Below, piece after piece: positions 32,990 to 45,709 of a DNA stretch of 64,000 nt (the first letter of the stretch is position 1; each line of letters starts with the position of its first letter). The notes under the pieces were generated by a model that was given only the letters and a program-made list of their open reading frames with translations, was not told the DNA's origin and did not search any database. Made by a program: the position numbers and the translations under genes. The stretch is from Symsagittifera roscoffensis (lineage: Eukaryota; Xenacoelomorpha; Acoela; Convolutidae), in NCBI RefSeq assembly GCF_963678635.1, contig NC_087069.1, positions 17,088,660 to 17,152,659 on the forward strand. Reading direction: 5' to 3'.

Positions 32990-35900
32990 TCATTCTTCCT
33001 TCAAACCATCGAGCAAGCCATCCAAACAGCTATCTTCCAATTCAGCAGTCCATCCATTCATGATTTCAGCAATCCATCAACATTCATCCTTCGAGCCATC
33101 CATCAATTTTGCCAAACTTGCAACCTTAAATCTAGTTTTCCAACCCTCAGTCATTGACTCAATTCATCCATTATGCAATCTATCCATCTAACCAGCCAAC
33201 CATTCATCCAGCTATCGATCAATTTAGTCATCAACCCATCCAACCAATCATCCAACCTTCAAACCTGCCAACCAACCAGCAATCAAAACAATCTTTGATC
33301 GATCATTCCAACCACTATCAATCCATCGACCTAGTCATCCATCTAAATAGATATCAATCAATCCAAACACCTACCCAACCAGCCATCCATCATCATGCCA
33401 CCAATCATTCTAGCATTGAATTGATCCAATCAATCATCGAACCAGACATCATGCTAATCAATGATTAATCGACGCAATTCGTCTAGAAATCCGTCTATAT
33501 ATCTATCTAACCAGCCATCCAACCGTAATGTCATCAATCTATCTAGCCAGCAATCCAACAAAACAACACAACCCACCAGCCATCAGGCCGATCCTTCATT
33601 GACCGGTTCATCTATCTAGCGATCCATAAACATAGGCAACCAACCAACCAGCCATCAATCCATTCATCCAGTTATCGATCCAGCCATCCATCCGTCATTA
33701 TGGTCACGAACCCATCCAACCAGTCATCTAGCCATCGGGCCAACCCTTCAATATCGTTCCATCAATCCAGTGATTCATATATCTAGCCACATATCCAACC
33801 AGCCATCAATCCATCCGCCCAGCTATCCTCTCATCTTTCATCCACCAAGCCGCTAATCTATCTAGACACCCATGAATCCGTGAATCTAGACAACCATGAA
33901 ATCAGACATCCATGAATCAATACAATCAATTGCCGAAGTAGCCATCAAGCAAATCAATCATTAGTCCGTTTATCCATTTAACCAATCAACCATCCATCTA
34001 GCAACCCACCAATCAACCAACCCACCAATCAACCCACCAATCAACCCGCCATCGGGAAATACTTTGTTGATAGTTCCATTCATCTAGCGATCCATATATC
34101 TAGCCAACCATCCAATCAGCCATCTTCCAACATTCTATCTAGCAGTTTAACCAGCAATCCAACCATCGAGCCATCGATCCGGTCAGCCATCTATCCACTC
34201 ATCTAGTGATTCATACAACCATCCATATATACAAAGAGCCATCCAGTCAACCAGCAATACATCCACTCGAACATTCATTCTTTCTTTTAGCTTTTACTTA
34301 CACACTCGTCGATTAATTCATACATTGTTTCATTTAGCTTGCAAAAACTCCATCCAACCAGCCATTCTTTCAGTTATCATTTCATGCAACCCCTGATCTA
34401 GCCACTATTTGACTGATCCAGAAAACAGCCATCGAAAAAAATCTTTCAAACCATTTACAATGATCATAAATTATAAAATATAAATAGAAAAAATTTCCTA
34501 AGTGAAAGATAAGTACAATTTCAGTAACGAAAAGAAACATATTTTGCCGTCTCAAATTATCAACATTTCGTTCTTGATTCGAATCATCTACCAAGCCATC
34601 ATTTTATCCGTCCTGCTTCAAGAATCTATCAGTCCATTTAACCATTATGCAATTCATCCATCTAGCCATCCATCCAAACATCTCTCCATCCAAATATTCG
34701 AACAGTCAACTATCCATTCAACTAGTGATTCATAAGGCATCCATATCTCCAAAAAGACTAGAATTTCATCAGTTATGCATCCATTCGACCATCCATCCTG
34801 TTACTTGTGATTTTTCCAACCAGCCATTGATCTATTCATACACTTATCGAACAACCCCGCCAACCAGCTATCAGGTCAGTCCTCCATTGATCGGTCAATC
34901 CGTCTGACGGCCCATAAATCCAGCCACCCATCCAAACAGCCATCCATTCATCCGTCCAGCTGTCCATCCAGCAATTCAACCATCAAAATCCAACGACCCA
35001 ACCACCCAACCAACCATCAGGCCAAAGCTTTATTGATCGGTCCATCCATCATAGGATCCATGTATTTAACCAATAACCAACTAGCCTTCAATCCATCCAT
35101 CCAACTGTCCACCCTGCTACCCATTCACCAAAATGGTCATGAACTCATCCAACCAACCAGCCATCAGGTCAACCCTTCAATAATCGTTTCATTCATCCAG
35201 TGATCCATATATCTAACTACCTATCCAACCAGCCATCGATCCATCCCTCCAGCTATCCACCCAACTATTAATCCATCAATCCGCCAATCTACTAGACATC
35301 CATGAATCCATGAACCTGGACAACCATGAAATTGGGCATCCATGAATCAATCCAGTCAATCACCGAAGCAGCAATCAAGCCAATCAATCATTAGTAGGCC
35401 CATCCATCTAGCAAGCCATCCATTTATCCTTTTAACCAGCCATCCATCCATCATGCCATCATTCTATCCACCCATCAATCCACCAAACCACCAGTCATCC
35501 TGCCACCAGGAAAAAATTCGCTGATAGTTTCATCGATCGAGTGATCCATATATCTAGCCAACCATCAAATCAGCCATTATCCAACCATCTATCTAGCTAT
35601 TCAACCAGCATATCCAACCATCAAGCCGTCGATACGGCCAGGCATCTATTCATTCATCTTGTGATCCATACACCCATCCATCCATACAAAGAGCCATCCA
35701 TTCAACCAGCAATGCATCCACTCGAACACTCATCTATGAAGCCATCGTCTTATCCGTCTTGCTATCCAACAATTTATCAAGCCATTTGATCATTATGCAT
35801 CTCATTCATGTAGTCAACCGCTCAAACATCTCTCCAAACAAATATTCGATCAGGCAACTATCCAATCATTTAGTGATTCATACAGCCATCCATATATCCA

Positions 35901-36430
35901 AAGCGCCATCCATTAAATCAGTTAAGCATCCATTTGACCATCAGTTCTTGTTTTTTGCTTTTTGTCATCGAGCCATCGATCAGTTCATACATGTATCAAA
36001 CAAACCCGCGAACCAGCTATCAGGCCAGAAATACATTGATCAGTGAATATATCTTGCGACCCAAAAACCCAGCCGCCCTTCCAAACAGCCATCAATCCAA
36101 ACGTTCAGCTGTCCATCCAATAACCCTTACATCAATCTATTCAGGAACCTATCCAACCAACTAGCCAACCAGCCAATTAACCAAACAACTAACCAACCAA
36201 ACATCAGGCCAAAGCTTCATTGATCGGTCCATCCATCTAAAGATCCATATGTTAACCACCTATCCAACCAGCCTTCAATCTATCTGTCAATCTATCCACC
36301 CAGCAATCCATTCATCAAGCCACCTGTCAATCTAGACAGGAATCCCGACAAACAGCAATCCATCCACTCAATCATTGAAGCAGCCAACCAGCCAATCAAA
36401 CATTAATAGTTCCGGCCATCTAGTAATCAA
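32990..36430 (+). repeat. Degenerate CCAT-type array with higher-order repeats
   Basis: About 3.4 kb of CATCCATCC, AACCAGCCATC and ATCTAGCGATCC words. Higher-order copies are visible: a segment around 33707-34140 recurs about 1.43 kb later (35140-35580), with shared landmarks such as CCATGAAAT, GCCAATCAATCATTAG and ATATATCTAGCCAACCATC. Another pair, around 34790 and 35935, is about 1.15 kb apart. The long S/H/P/I-rich ORFs inside are by-products of the repeat. Confidence 0.9.
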
Positions 36431-37309
36431 TCACTGGTATATTCGCTCAATGATAACATAGTGAAGGAGTGTAGAAAAAGCACTATTGACGACTGGCAGG
36501 CGTCAGTTACCTTAGTTCTACTCGAATTCCACCGACTAGACCTAGCCAGTTAGTTTTCTGGTCTGTTATCATTTTTAGGCCATCAGTCAAACGACTTTTG
36601 ATCAGCTTTCGTTACATGCGAAAATAACCACATAGCTGGATCTCGGATCCCAAACTACGTGATTATCATTAAAAACACGGCTCGAAAACCATTATTTGCT
36701 ATGCTTTAAAGGACAGTTATATACTGTATCCATTGGAGATGGATTGACCCTTTCTCTTTCTAGCTACTCATGCTCTGAAAAACTATACAGAATTGTAGTT
36801 ATTTCAACTACTCGTGGCATCACAGCAGCTAAACAGTATATATTACAGTCTCACTCAGTGTGTTTGTTTCTGGGCACCGCGCCTCCAATTCCGTTTCCCC
36901 TCAGAGATAACGTAACTAACTCCTCAATCTCGTGACAAGGGAGTGTACGGGTCCATCCGGCTGTCCCACTGAAGCCTTTTTCCTTTTATCTGCTTGAGCT
37001 AGGTGTCTTACTGCGTCTGATCGTCACGAGAAGAGGCCTCGTTTTTTCTACTTTCTCACAACTTGTTTTGCGTCTTGTTTACTCGGCGTCTTCATTTGTT
37101 CTCCTTCTTGTCTTTTTTTGGTTCAAAATGGCCGTTTCTGCAATTCTCAGAAATAATTGAGTGAGAATCGAAAATTTAAATTTTGAAAATTCCAAAATAT
37201 TTCGACCCTCCTTTTCATAACGAATTCGTATCTAACGTCACTAAAGTCTGTTTCGTTCTCATCAGAGGGTTCGACTGTGCCAATCCGAGGGATTTTCAAA
37301 AATATAATC
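36431..37309. other. Unique insert inside the CCAT array
   Basis: About 880 bp of non-repetitive sequence interrupts the array. It includes an 80-codon forward ORF (36696-36935) without a recognisable motif. No terminal repeats or target duplication were found, so its origin is open. Confidence 0.45.
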
Positions 37310-37860
37310 TTTAAACCAGCTATTCATCCATCTTGTCAACGATCCATCGAGTCATCATTCCAACCAACCCACCAATCAAACCACCCCGAGGAAAACGAAA
37401 TTGATAGTTCCATCGATCTTGCGATTCTTATATCTAGCCAACCATCCAATCAGCCATCATCCATCCGTCCAGCTATCCACCCAGCGATTCATCCATCAGG
37501 CCACCAACCCATGTAGACATGAGTCCATTCAATCAATCATCCAACCACTCATCAAACTGATCAATCTTTGTTAGACACAACCATCCAGCAATTCATCCAT
37601 CGATTCATCTAACCAGCCATCCAACCAACAAGCCATTATTTCGGCCAGCCATTCATCAAATCATCCATCTAACCAGCCATCCAACCATCAAGCCATCGTT
37701 CCGGCCAGCCAGCTATCAAATCATCCAGATCATTTTTCCAAAGGGCCATCCATTCAACCAGAAATGCATCCGTTCGAACATACAACCTAGCTTTTAGCTT
37801 TTATTGTTACAGCCATCGATCAATTCATTCATTGATCCCATTATTTAGCAATTAGCCAAC
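37310..37860 (+). repeat. Continuation of the CCAT-type array
   Basis: Same words and a further copy of the landmark ATATCTAGCCAACCATCCAA near 37429. Two adjacent units of about 70 bp (CATCTAACCAGCCATCCAAC) occur at 37605-37735. Element B sits at its right edge. Confidence 0.85.
37856..37860 (+). repeat. Target-site duplication of element B (left)
   Basis: CCAAC, repeated exactly at 45710-45714. Confidence 0.9.
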
Positions 37861-40259
37861 TGTAGAATTGGTGATTCTACTGTATTACATGCTATAGAAA
37901 CCTGAGTGTAAAATTGATAATTTTATGATGAAAACGGTTGAAAATTGTGAAATTTGATTTCAACGTAAGCCGACTGTATGAATTGTAGCAATGAAATTCA
38001 GTGATAAATAAGCTTAGTTTGAGAGCAAACAATCGTAATCGGACTCTGCACCTTGAATTTGGCATCTAGGGCGAAGAATTGGAAAAAAGAAGAAAGCGCT
38101 AAAATTCTGGAAACCCCCCCCCCCCCGGATTGGGAACCACTGGTCCGATCCTTATGAAAATTGGTGGGTGACTAATAGAGTTGATTTTAGCCGGGCATGC
38201 AAATTTTCAGACCCCTGGGACCCTGGGGGGCGAGTGATAATGATTTCCGAAAATGCAATTAGCACTTTTTGTAAACCGGTAACTAATGGTTAGAATGACT
38301 TCATATTGCAATATGTTGTAGCCCTAGGCGAGGGAAGATCACCACCGGGATTTTGAACGCATCCGGTCATTTCTTCCGGTTTTACGCCTTATGTAAACAA
38401 AACCCACTTTTTGTTATTTCTTGACCCCTGATGATGCTAGGAGGCTGAAACTTGGGGGGATGGTAGATTGGGGTGAGACCTATAGTGTATCAATGTTTGG
38501 ACCCAATCCGGCGGCTACGTCGGAAGCTATTAGCACTTGAAAATTGAATAAGGCTATTAACACCTGATAGTGATAATTGACTTGTGATTTTAATGCACCA
38601 ATGTGAAGGGGGGCCCAACCCAGTAGGGGGACATCTAGTGATCCAATCCTCCCCGGAACTTCCTATGGGGTGAAAATGGCAGTTTTAAGGAAAAGTGTTA
38701 ATTGACCCAATATTTTCGAAAATATGGGAAGGGATGGTCCGATATGAATGAAAATTATTGAGAATGATCTCCCATCGGAATTAAGACGTTTGGACGCGTT
38801 TGACCTCATTTGACCTCGGATGACCTCTTAGAGGTCATTTGGCATTTTTGACCCCAAGACCCCGGAACCCCCTGACAAGCGATAAATTAGCATTGTAAGG
38901 ACCCGTAAAGGGGTACCTACCCACCTGGGAGGTAAGGGGAGGCCCCTAAATTGAGATTTCTTGGTTTTGACCTTTGTACGCGAGCGAAAGTGATTTTCTG
39001 TAATTAGCAAACATTGGGGTCAGCTTAACCCACTGCACTTGGACTTTCGATAAAAACGACCTACAAGTAAAAATACAGCCCCGTACAAAAATTGGGAACA
39101 TCTATGGGGGAAAATGGGAATTTCGGGGTGAAGATTTTATGAACAGCCCTAGCATATTAAATAAATTCTTGTGGTGTTTTTTCGGATCAAAACGGACACG
39201 GTGAAGGGAACTACCCAGCCCTTGGACTTAGGGGAATAAAATTAAAATGACCAAAATGGAAACTTTTCAAGTATCACGGAAGTTAAATTACCGGTTGAGT
39301 GAGAACTACCCAATTCATAGGAAAGGGAAAAAGTTAGGAAGAACTAATATAAAATCATGCAAGGGGTCATTTGTCAAATACGATTGGGAGCCGATTTTGT
39401 AGTTGAACCCAATGTTTGCTCAGTATGTCCTGATTAACTAAGTGGCACCCCGATATTTAATTAAAGCTGACCTAATGGTTGATTCAGCTGACAAGTCCTG
39501 AGTGACCGCTAGTTAAGTAAATGTTAGTAGCGATGGGGAGCAGTACGCCTCTGACCGAACCGAAAGTAAATAAAGATAACGAAACGCGATTAAGGTACAA
39601 CCACCGAACCGGATCAGAACAATTGATACTGAGATAGAGTATAGTTGGTTCTCAGTTAAGCTAGAGAACAATTTGGGCTACGAGTTAAGGTAGTCGCTTT
39701 ATTCTCAAAGTAAAGTGGGAACAAGTTGGAAGGTTTGATAACGTGATTTAGTTAGTTAGTGGATATGGGTTAGGCTATCTAGAGGATAGTGGGATCGTTG
39801 TTGAACGATCGATATTGAAAGAAGTTCTCGAGGAGAACGTTAGTTAGTTAGTTAATAGTAAGGCGTTAATTGAACTGCAGGGAGCCGGGGTTAAATAATA
39901 GTAATCGCGGACCCATTCCATTGACTGAACGATTAATTTATATTCCAGCCATTTATAGGCTACTCTGTATTTGGTTATATTTATTTCTTAATTCAGTCTT
40001 ATTATTGGAATTGTTGTTGCGATCGACTATTGATTGACGAGTGAGATACAGTCGGAAGAGCACAGATCACGGGGCAAGCAGCATAGTAAGATACAGAGTA
40101 GCCAACCACCAAATCAACCCTTTTGGGATTGTAAACAGTACCGGGAATCGGTTGCTCCACTGACCCCAGTACTAAAGGGAACATATTGCGGCGGTGCGAA
40201 GGACGATAACGAGTGAGAAAAGCCGGCCTAGAGATATTGTGATTTCCCCCACGTTTACA
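37861..40259 (+). repeat. 5' LTR of element B
   Basis: Begins TGTAGAATTGGTG, ends ACGTTTACA. 13-base C run near 38114-38126. Single copies of the 71-bp and 46-bp units that are repeated in A. Compared with A it carries a short extra segment (CAGTAGGGGGACATCTAGTG) near 38621. Confidence 0.92.
39629..39810 (+). promoter_or_regulatory. Conserved hairpin cluster in LTR of element B
   Basis: Stems: CTGAGA/TCTCAG (39629-39634 with 39650-39655) or alternatively GTTCTC/GAGAAC (39648-39653 with 39664-39669); GGCTAC/GTAGTC (39676-39681 with 39690-39695); TTCTCA/TGGGAA (39702-39707 with 39716-39721); GCTATC/GATAGT (39774-39779 with 39785-39790); GATCGTT/AACGATC (39793-39799 with 39804-39810). Compared with element C, the changes in the second, third and fourth of these regions turn G-C or A-U pairs into G-U pairs. 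Confidence 0.5.
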
Positions 40260-40260
40260 G

Positions 40261-40278
40261 TGGCGCTCCTGGGTGGGC
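40261..40278 (+). other. Primer-binding site of element B
   Basis: TGGCGCTCCTGGGTGGGC, identical to that of element A, one base after the LTR end. Confidence 0.75.
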
Positions 40279-40367
40279 ATTATTCTGGATTTTAGCTGCA
40301 ACAACGACTTGTGTGAGATTGAGACGATTAGTGCGAACGAACGATCGACGAAACAATTGCGATAGCG

Positions 40368-41522
40368 ATGAACGATCAGGATAGACAGCTCATGGCAGAA
40401 GCTGCAGTGGCAGCGGCGAACGCCCTCGATCGACAGCAGGGTGTGTTCGGATTTGGTACGATCCGACCAGACCGGTTTCCTTCGAACAGTTATCAGAATT
40501 GGGCTGATTGGAGAAAGCATTTTGCGTGGGTCGCCGACGCGAACAGGTGGGACGACGAACAAGCTCGGATGGTCTTGCCAACATGTTTGACAGGTTGGGC
40601 GTTAGACGAATTCACGAGTATGCCAGCACATTTCCGAGAGGAAGTTGACGGGTTCGACGACCCGACTCTGGGACGAATGTTGGGGGAACTCGACCATCGA
40701 ATGATGCCCTTCCAGACCCAAGCAAGCGCACGGGCCGAGTTCAAGAACTTAATGCAAAATGAGAAAGAGGGACTCAGAGAATTCTCACGACGAGTTCGAT
40801 CCCTGGGGGACGTAGCGAATGCGAATATGCCAGTGCAGGTTCGAGACGATATGAATCGTGAGCAGTTCATCGATGGGATATTCGATGCGGATCTACAGGA
40901 GTTGCTTCTACGAGAAGATTTCGATAGCTTCGGTCAAGCTGTGGCTCGAGCCCAAGCACTAGAGATGGCTAGTAGGACAGCCAGGCTGCGCAACAGAAGA
41001 CGTCCTAATGCTGTTCGGGAAATGCACGATTTTCCAGAGATAGAATCGGGAGTTATCGGCGACGAATTGCAAGCAGGCGGGGCTCAACAACTGCGAGCGG
41101 ACCTGACGAGTTGGCAGAAAAATACAGATCAGCGACTAGATCAGATTGTGACACAGGTGCAAAGACAGGGGTCGCAGCAGAATGATCTAGCCAAACAATT
41201 GAAAATTCAGAACTCGAGACACGATGATGTGATGACACAGATGCAGAGTATGATGGCTATGATGGGAAAGTTAGTTAATTCGCTTACCCCTACTCCCAAC
41301 CCCAATGGCCGACCCCAACAGGAGACTCCTTCCCAGTCGAGGCAGTTGTTCGAGTCGGGAGGAAACAGTCAGAACAGTGCGGGCAATGGTGCTGGCCGAT
41401 ACGGTTTGAAGAACCCATGGACCCAGGGTGCTTGTTTTGGTTGTGGACAGGTGGGCCACATTGCGAAAGGCTGTCCCCAAAGAAGTGCGAACCATTTAAA
41501 CTACCAGGGGCCGGGACAGTAG
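40368..41522 (+). CDS. gag: gag of element B (intact, 384 aa)
   Basis: Structural protein expected to form the particle that packages element RNA. Residues about 30-200 form the retrotransposon gag/capsid region, with W45, W48 and W61 and the L-T-G-W-A-L-D-E-F motif at 74-82. Residues about 235-305 are Gln-rich and probably coiled coil. A Pro/Ser/Gly/Asn-rich linker leads to a CCHC zinc knuckle (C356, C359, H364, C369) that would bind RNA. The ATG lies about 90 bp after the primer-binding site and fits the homologous start in A. The last seven codons overlap ORF2 through the frameshift signal at 41495-41501. No premature stops, unlike A. Confidence 0.88.
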   Translation: MNDQDRQLMAEAAVAAANALDRQQGVFGFGTIRPDRFPSNSYQNWADWRKHFAWVADANRWDDEQARMVLPTCLTGWALDEFTSMPAHFREEVDGFDDPTLGRMLGELDHRMMPFQTQASARAEFKNLMQNEKEGLREFSRRVRSLGDVANANMPVQVRDDMNREQFIDGIFDADLQELLLREDFDSFGQAVARAQALEMASRTARLRNRRRPNAVREMHDFPEIESGVIGDELQAGGAQQLRADLTSWQKNTDQRLDQIVTQVQRQGSQQNDLAKQLKIQNSRHDDVMTQMQSMMAMMGKLVNSLTPTPNPNGRPQQETPSQSRQLFESGGNSQNSAGNGAGRYGLKNPWTQGACFGCGQVGHIAKGCPQRSANHLNYQGPGQ

Positions 41523-41551
41523 ACGAGTTCGAGGGAGGCTTTGTTCCGGCC
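41495..41551 (+). promoter_or_regulatory. Programmed -1 frameshift signal of element B
   Basis: TTTAAAC at 41495-41501 in gag phase (T-TTA-AAC). Stem GGCCGGGA 41509-41516 with TTCCGGCC 41544-41551, spacer 7, loop 27 bases. Heptamer, spacer and both stem arms are identical to A, while the loop has changed at a few positions. Confidence 0.8.
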
Positions 41552-42930
41552 GAATATAAGAAGCAACGAGGTGTCAGATGACCTCCAGCGACAGTTGACG
41601 ATCCCAGACGGATCATCGAGACTGAGCGAATGCGTGAACACAAATGTGAAGGCGATTCGATCCTCGACAGGGAGCATGTGAGGACAATATTGCAGCGTCG
41701 GCCACGAACCACAGATAATGCGAATGATACAGGCGCGATCCACAATCGCCAAACAAAGATGACATACGAGTGCGTGGGTATTAGTCATTGGACGAATGAT
41801 CCGTACGGAGCCTATGTGGATGCTTGCGTTGGAGGAACGAACATGGACACGTTATTGGACACGGGGGCCACAACGAATTTGATCCGAAGCGACAAGGCTC
41901 GAAAAATTGTTGATGGACTGGAGATAAAACTGTACAGGGGTCACTTGGAGACAGCGGACGGAAAGAAGGTCGCTGTTGATGGTTGCATAACGACAAATTT
42001 GAAGTTAGGTGTCATCGATGATGAAATCGAGGCTCTGGTGGTACCCGAACTGAAGGCTGAGATGGTACTCGGTCTCAGATCACTGAGAGGGTACAAATGT
42101 TCGTTAGAATTCAGCAGAGACAACTTGTGGACGGGGCCTACGGAAGGATCGGTTGTGCCAGTGTTTTATAAGGCTCCCCAGCTGGTCCCCCGAGTTCCCC
42201 CAGACCCAGGAGGGAAAAACAAGTTGGAAGCGAATCGGTGGGATAGACCAATTCTGACAAATAATATGTCCAGCGATGTACTGGATGAAATTCCAGAGGG
42301 TTGGCCAGTCAACTATGAGAGTAACAGTGTAAATATGCTCCATGATAACGAAGCTGAAGACGACGACATGAATGGATGCCCAAGCCAGTATCATTAGAGG
42401 AAGCACTGAGAAGGACTCGTGGCGGAGGTCGATCAGATATGGTTGCAGTGGTTTCAGAGTCAGAGGGGGCCACAACGAGCAAGCGACCGACTCCTTATCG
42501 GTCGGTTAGTTTCTTCGATGACCGGGAGATGTATGATAAAGATGAGTTGTTGTGGGCGAACAACCGGGAGGGTTTTAGTCATGACCCAGGTCCAAAAGAT
42601 GTACCAGTGAGATTGTTGCCTGTGAGAAATCAAGCGGAAGAGCAACAAGTGAATCCACCCGGAATTAATGTGCGAAACAGGGCGATGTCCGAACACTTTG
42701 CTGATCCACCTCAACGAATGATGGATGTGGCTAGGAGGGAAGATGCGACGGAGCTTGAGGCCAGTAGGGAAGAACCTGCGAATCTACCGAGTGAGGCGGA
42801 AGGCAGACCCCCGGGAGAGCCGATGGCTGCTGAACCAGTGATAGAAATTAGCACTGCAGATGATGGCGGTCGGCCAACTCGAGTAAGGAAACCACCTGTG
42901 AGGTTTGGAATCGACGATTTTGTCAGTTAA
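41501..42930 (+). pseudogene. ORF2 (protease plus tail) of element B, with a stop and a frameshift
   Basis: Same organisation as in A: protease motif D-T-G-A-T-T and flap/strand motif M-V-L-G-L, then a long hydrophilic tail ending R-V-R-K-P-P-V-R-F-G. TGA at 41579-41581 replaces the Arg codon of A, about 26 codons after the shift site. One C is missing near 42381, moving the rest to the next frame (42376-42930). These lesions differ from those of A, so the parent ORF was intact. Reverse transcriptase motifs (Y-x-D-D) are absent. Confidence 0.8.
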
Positions 42931-42940
42931 AATTTTCATT

Positions 42941-42946
42941 AATAAA
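42941..42946 (+). terminator. Possible poly(A) signal after ORF2 of element B
   Basis: AATAAA about 12 bp after the ORF2 stop; element A has ATTAAA at the corresponding site. LTR elements normally polyadenylate in the LTR, so use of this site is uncertain. Confidence 0.25.
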
Positions 42947-43300
42947 GTGTTTCTGTTCTTTTCATATATAGTTGGTGCTTCTTGTTATCTGAGTGCGATC
43001 CCACCTAACGGTTTTGTGCGGATTTTGAACATTGATGATTACGAATGGGAAAGGGTTGGATCGTACCATGAAGAGTAAAGATAATTCAGTTACGTCCCCA
43101 CTTAGGTTACTCATTGTGCTAGATAATTGTTTATTTAACGGGGACTAACTAATGGGTCCACAATCTCTAAGGGTAAAACTCTAAAAGGGGGGAAAACGAC
43201 CAAGTGTTGGAGAGCACGGCGTAGCGGAACGAAGCGTTATGTAAGTTAACCTTAGGCTTGTTATTAGTAACTTTTTCATTATTCGGGAGAATAATAGACT

Positions 43301-43311
43301 AGAAGGGAAGA
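43301..43311 (+). other. Polypurine tract of element B
   Basis: AGAAGGGAAGA, followed by one T and the LTR at 43313. Confidence 0.8.
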
Positions 43312-43312
43312 T

Positions 43313-45709
43313 TGTAGAATTGGTGATTCTACTGTATTACATGCTATAGAAACCTGAGTGTAAAATTGATAATTTTATGATGAAAACGGTTGAAAATTGT
43401 GAAATTTGATTTCAACGTAAGCCGACTGTATGAATTGTAGCAATGAAATTCAGTGATAAATAAGCTTAGTTTGAGAGCAAACAATCGTAATCGGACTCTG
43501 CACCTTGAATTTGGCATCTAGGGCGAAGAATTGGAAAAAAGAAGAAAGCGCTAAAATTCTGGAAACCCCCCCCCCCGGATTGGGAACCACTGGTCCGATC
43601 CTTATGAAAATTGGTGGGTGACTAATAGAGTTGATTTTAGCCGGGCATGCAAATTTTCAGACCCCTGGGACCCCTGGGGGGCGAGTGATAATGATTTCCG
43701 AAAATGCAATTAGCACTTTTTGTAAACCGGTAACTAATGGTTAGAATGACTTCATATTGCAATATGTTGTAGCCCTAGGCGAGGGAAGATCACCACCGGG
43801 ATTTTGAACGCATCCGGTCATTTCTTCCGGTTTTACGCCTTATGTAAACAAAACCCACTTTTTGTTATTTCTTGACCCCTGATGATGCTAGGAGGCTGAA
43901 ACTTGGGGGGATGGTAGATTGGGGTGAGACCTATAGTGTATCAATGTTTGGACCCAATCCGGCGGCTACGTCGGAAGCTATTAGCACTTGAAAATTGAAT
44001 AAGGCTATTAACACCTGATAGTGATAATTGACTTGTGATTTTAATGCACCAATGTGAAGGGGGGCCCAACCCAGTAGGGGGACATCTTGTGATCCAATCC
44101 TCCCCGGAACTTCCTATGGGGTGAAAATGGCAGTTTTAAGGAAAAGTGTTAATTGACCCAATATTTTCGAAAATATGGGAAGGGATGGTCCGATATGAAT
44201 GAAAATTATTGAGAATGATCTCCCATCGGAATTAAGACGTTTGGACGCGTTTGACCTCATTTGACCTCGGATGACCTCTAAGAGGTCATTTGGCATTTTT
44301 GACCCCAAGACCCCGGAACCCCCTGACAAGCAATAAATTAGCATTGTAAGGACCCGTAAAGGAGTACCTACCCACCTGGGAGGTAAGGGGAGGCCCCTAA
44401 ATTGAGATTTCTTGGTTTTGACCTTTGTACGCGAGCGAAAGTGATTTTCTGTAATTAGCAACATTGGGGTCAGCTTAACCCACTGCACTTGGACTTTCGA
44501 TAAAAACGACAAACAAGTAAAAATACAGCCCCGTACAAAAATTGGGAACATCTATGGGGGAAAATGGGAATTTCGGGGTGAAGATTTTATGAACAGCCCT
44601 AGCATATTAAATAAATTCTTGTGGTGTTTTTTCGGATCAAAACGGACACGGTGAAGGGAACTACCCAGCCCTTGGACTTAGGGGAATAAAATTAAAATGA
44701 CCAAAATGGAAACTTTTCAAGTATCACGGAAGCTAAATTACCGGTTGAGTGAGAACTACCCAATTCATAGGAAAGGGAAAAAGTTAGGAAGAACTACTAT
44801 AAAATCATGCAAGGGGTCATTTGTCAAATACGATTGGGAGCCGATTTTGTAGTTGAACCCAATGTGTGCTCAGTATGTCCTGATTAACTAAGTGGCACCC
44901 CGATATTTAATTAAAGCTGACCTAATGGTTGATTCAGCTGACAAGTCCTGAGTGACCGCTAGTTAAGTAAATGTTAGTAGCGATGGGGAGCAGTACGCCT
45001 CTGACCGAACCGAAAGTAAATAAAGATAACGAAACGCGATTAAGGTACAACCACCGAACCGGATCAGAACAATTGATACTGAGATAGAGTATAGTTGGTT
45101 CTCAGTTAAGCTAGAGAACAATTTGGGCTACGAGTTAAGGTAGTCGCTTTATTCTCAAAGTAAAGTGGGAACAAGTTGGAAGATTTGATAAGGTGATTTA
45201 GTTAGTTAGTGGATATAGGTTAGGCTATCTAGAGGATAGTGGGATCGTTGTTGAACGATCGATATTGAAAGAAGTTCTCGAGGAGAACGTTAGTTAGTTA
45301 GTTAATATTAAGGCGTTAATTGAACTGCAGGGAGCCGGGGTTAAATAATAGTAATCGCGGACCCATTCCATTGACTGAACGATTAATTTATATTCCAGCC
45401 ATTTATAGGCTACTCTGTATTTGGTTATATTTATTTCTTAATTCAGTCTTATTATTGGAATTGTTGTTGCGATCGACTATTGATTGACGAGTGAGATACA
45501 GTCGGAAGAGCACAGATCACGGGGCAAGCAGCATAGTAAGATACAGAGTAGCCAACCACCAAATCAACCCTTTTGGGATTGTAAACAGTACCGGGAATCG
45601 CTTGCCCCACTGACCCCAGTACTAAAGGGAACATATTGCGGCGGTGCGAAGGACGATAACGAGTGAGAAAAGCCGGCCTAGAGATATTGTGAATTCCCCC
45701 ACCTTTACA
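43313..45709 (+). repeat. 3' LTR of element B
   Basis: Near-identical to the 5' LTR; seen differences include an 11-base C run, GACATCTTGTG for GACATCTAGTG, and CACCTTTACA for CACGTTTACA at the very end. Confidence 0.92.

Larger units (their letters stand above)
37861..45709 (+). mobile_element. Element B: complete non-autonomous gag-pro LTR retrotransposon
   Basis: 7849 bp: 5' LTR 37861-40259 (2399 bp), internal 40260-43312 (3053 bp), 3' LTR 43313-45709 (2397 bp), target duplication CCAAC. LTRs differ at only a handful of sites, so it is young. Gag is intact; ORF2 has one premature stop and one base deletion. Like A it has no reverse transcriptase, RNase H or integrase, so movement would need enzymes supplied by another element. 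The CCAT array continues on both sides, so B inserted into a pre-existing array. Confidence 0.92.

Noticed and set aside
32903-37516. Several S/P/H/I-rich ORFs of 60-105 codons
   Set aside because: By-products of the CCAT-type array.
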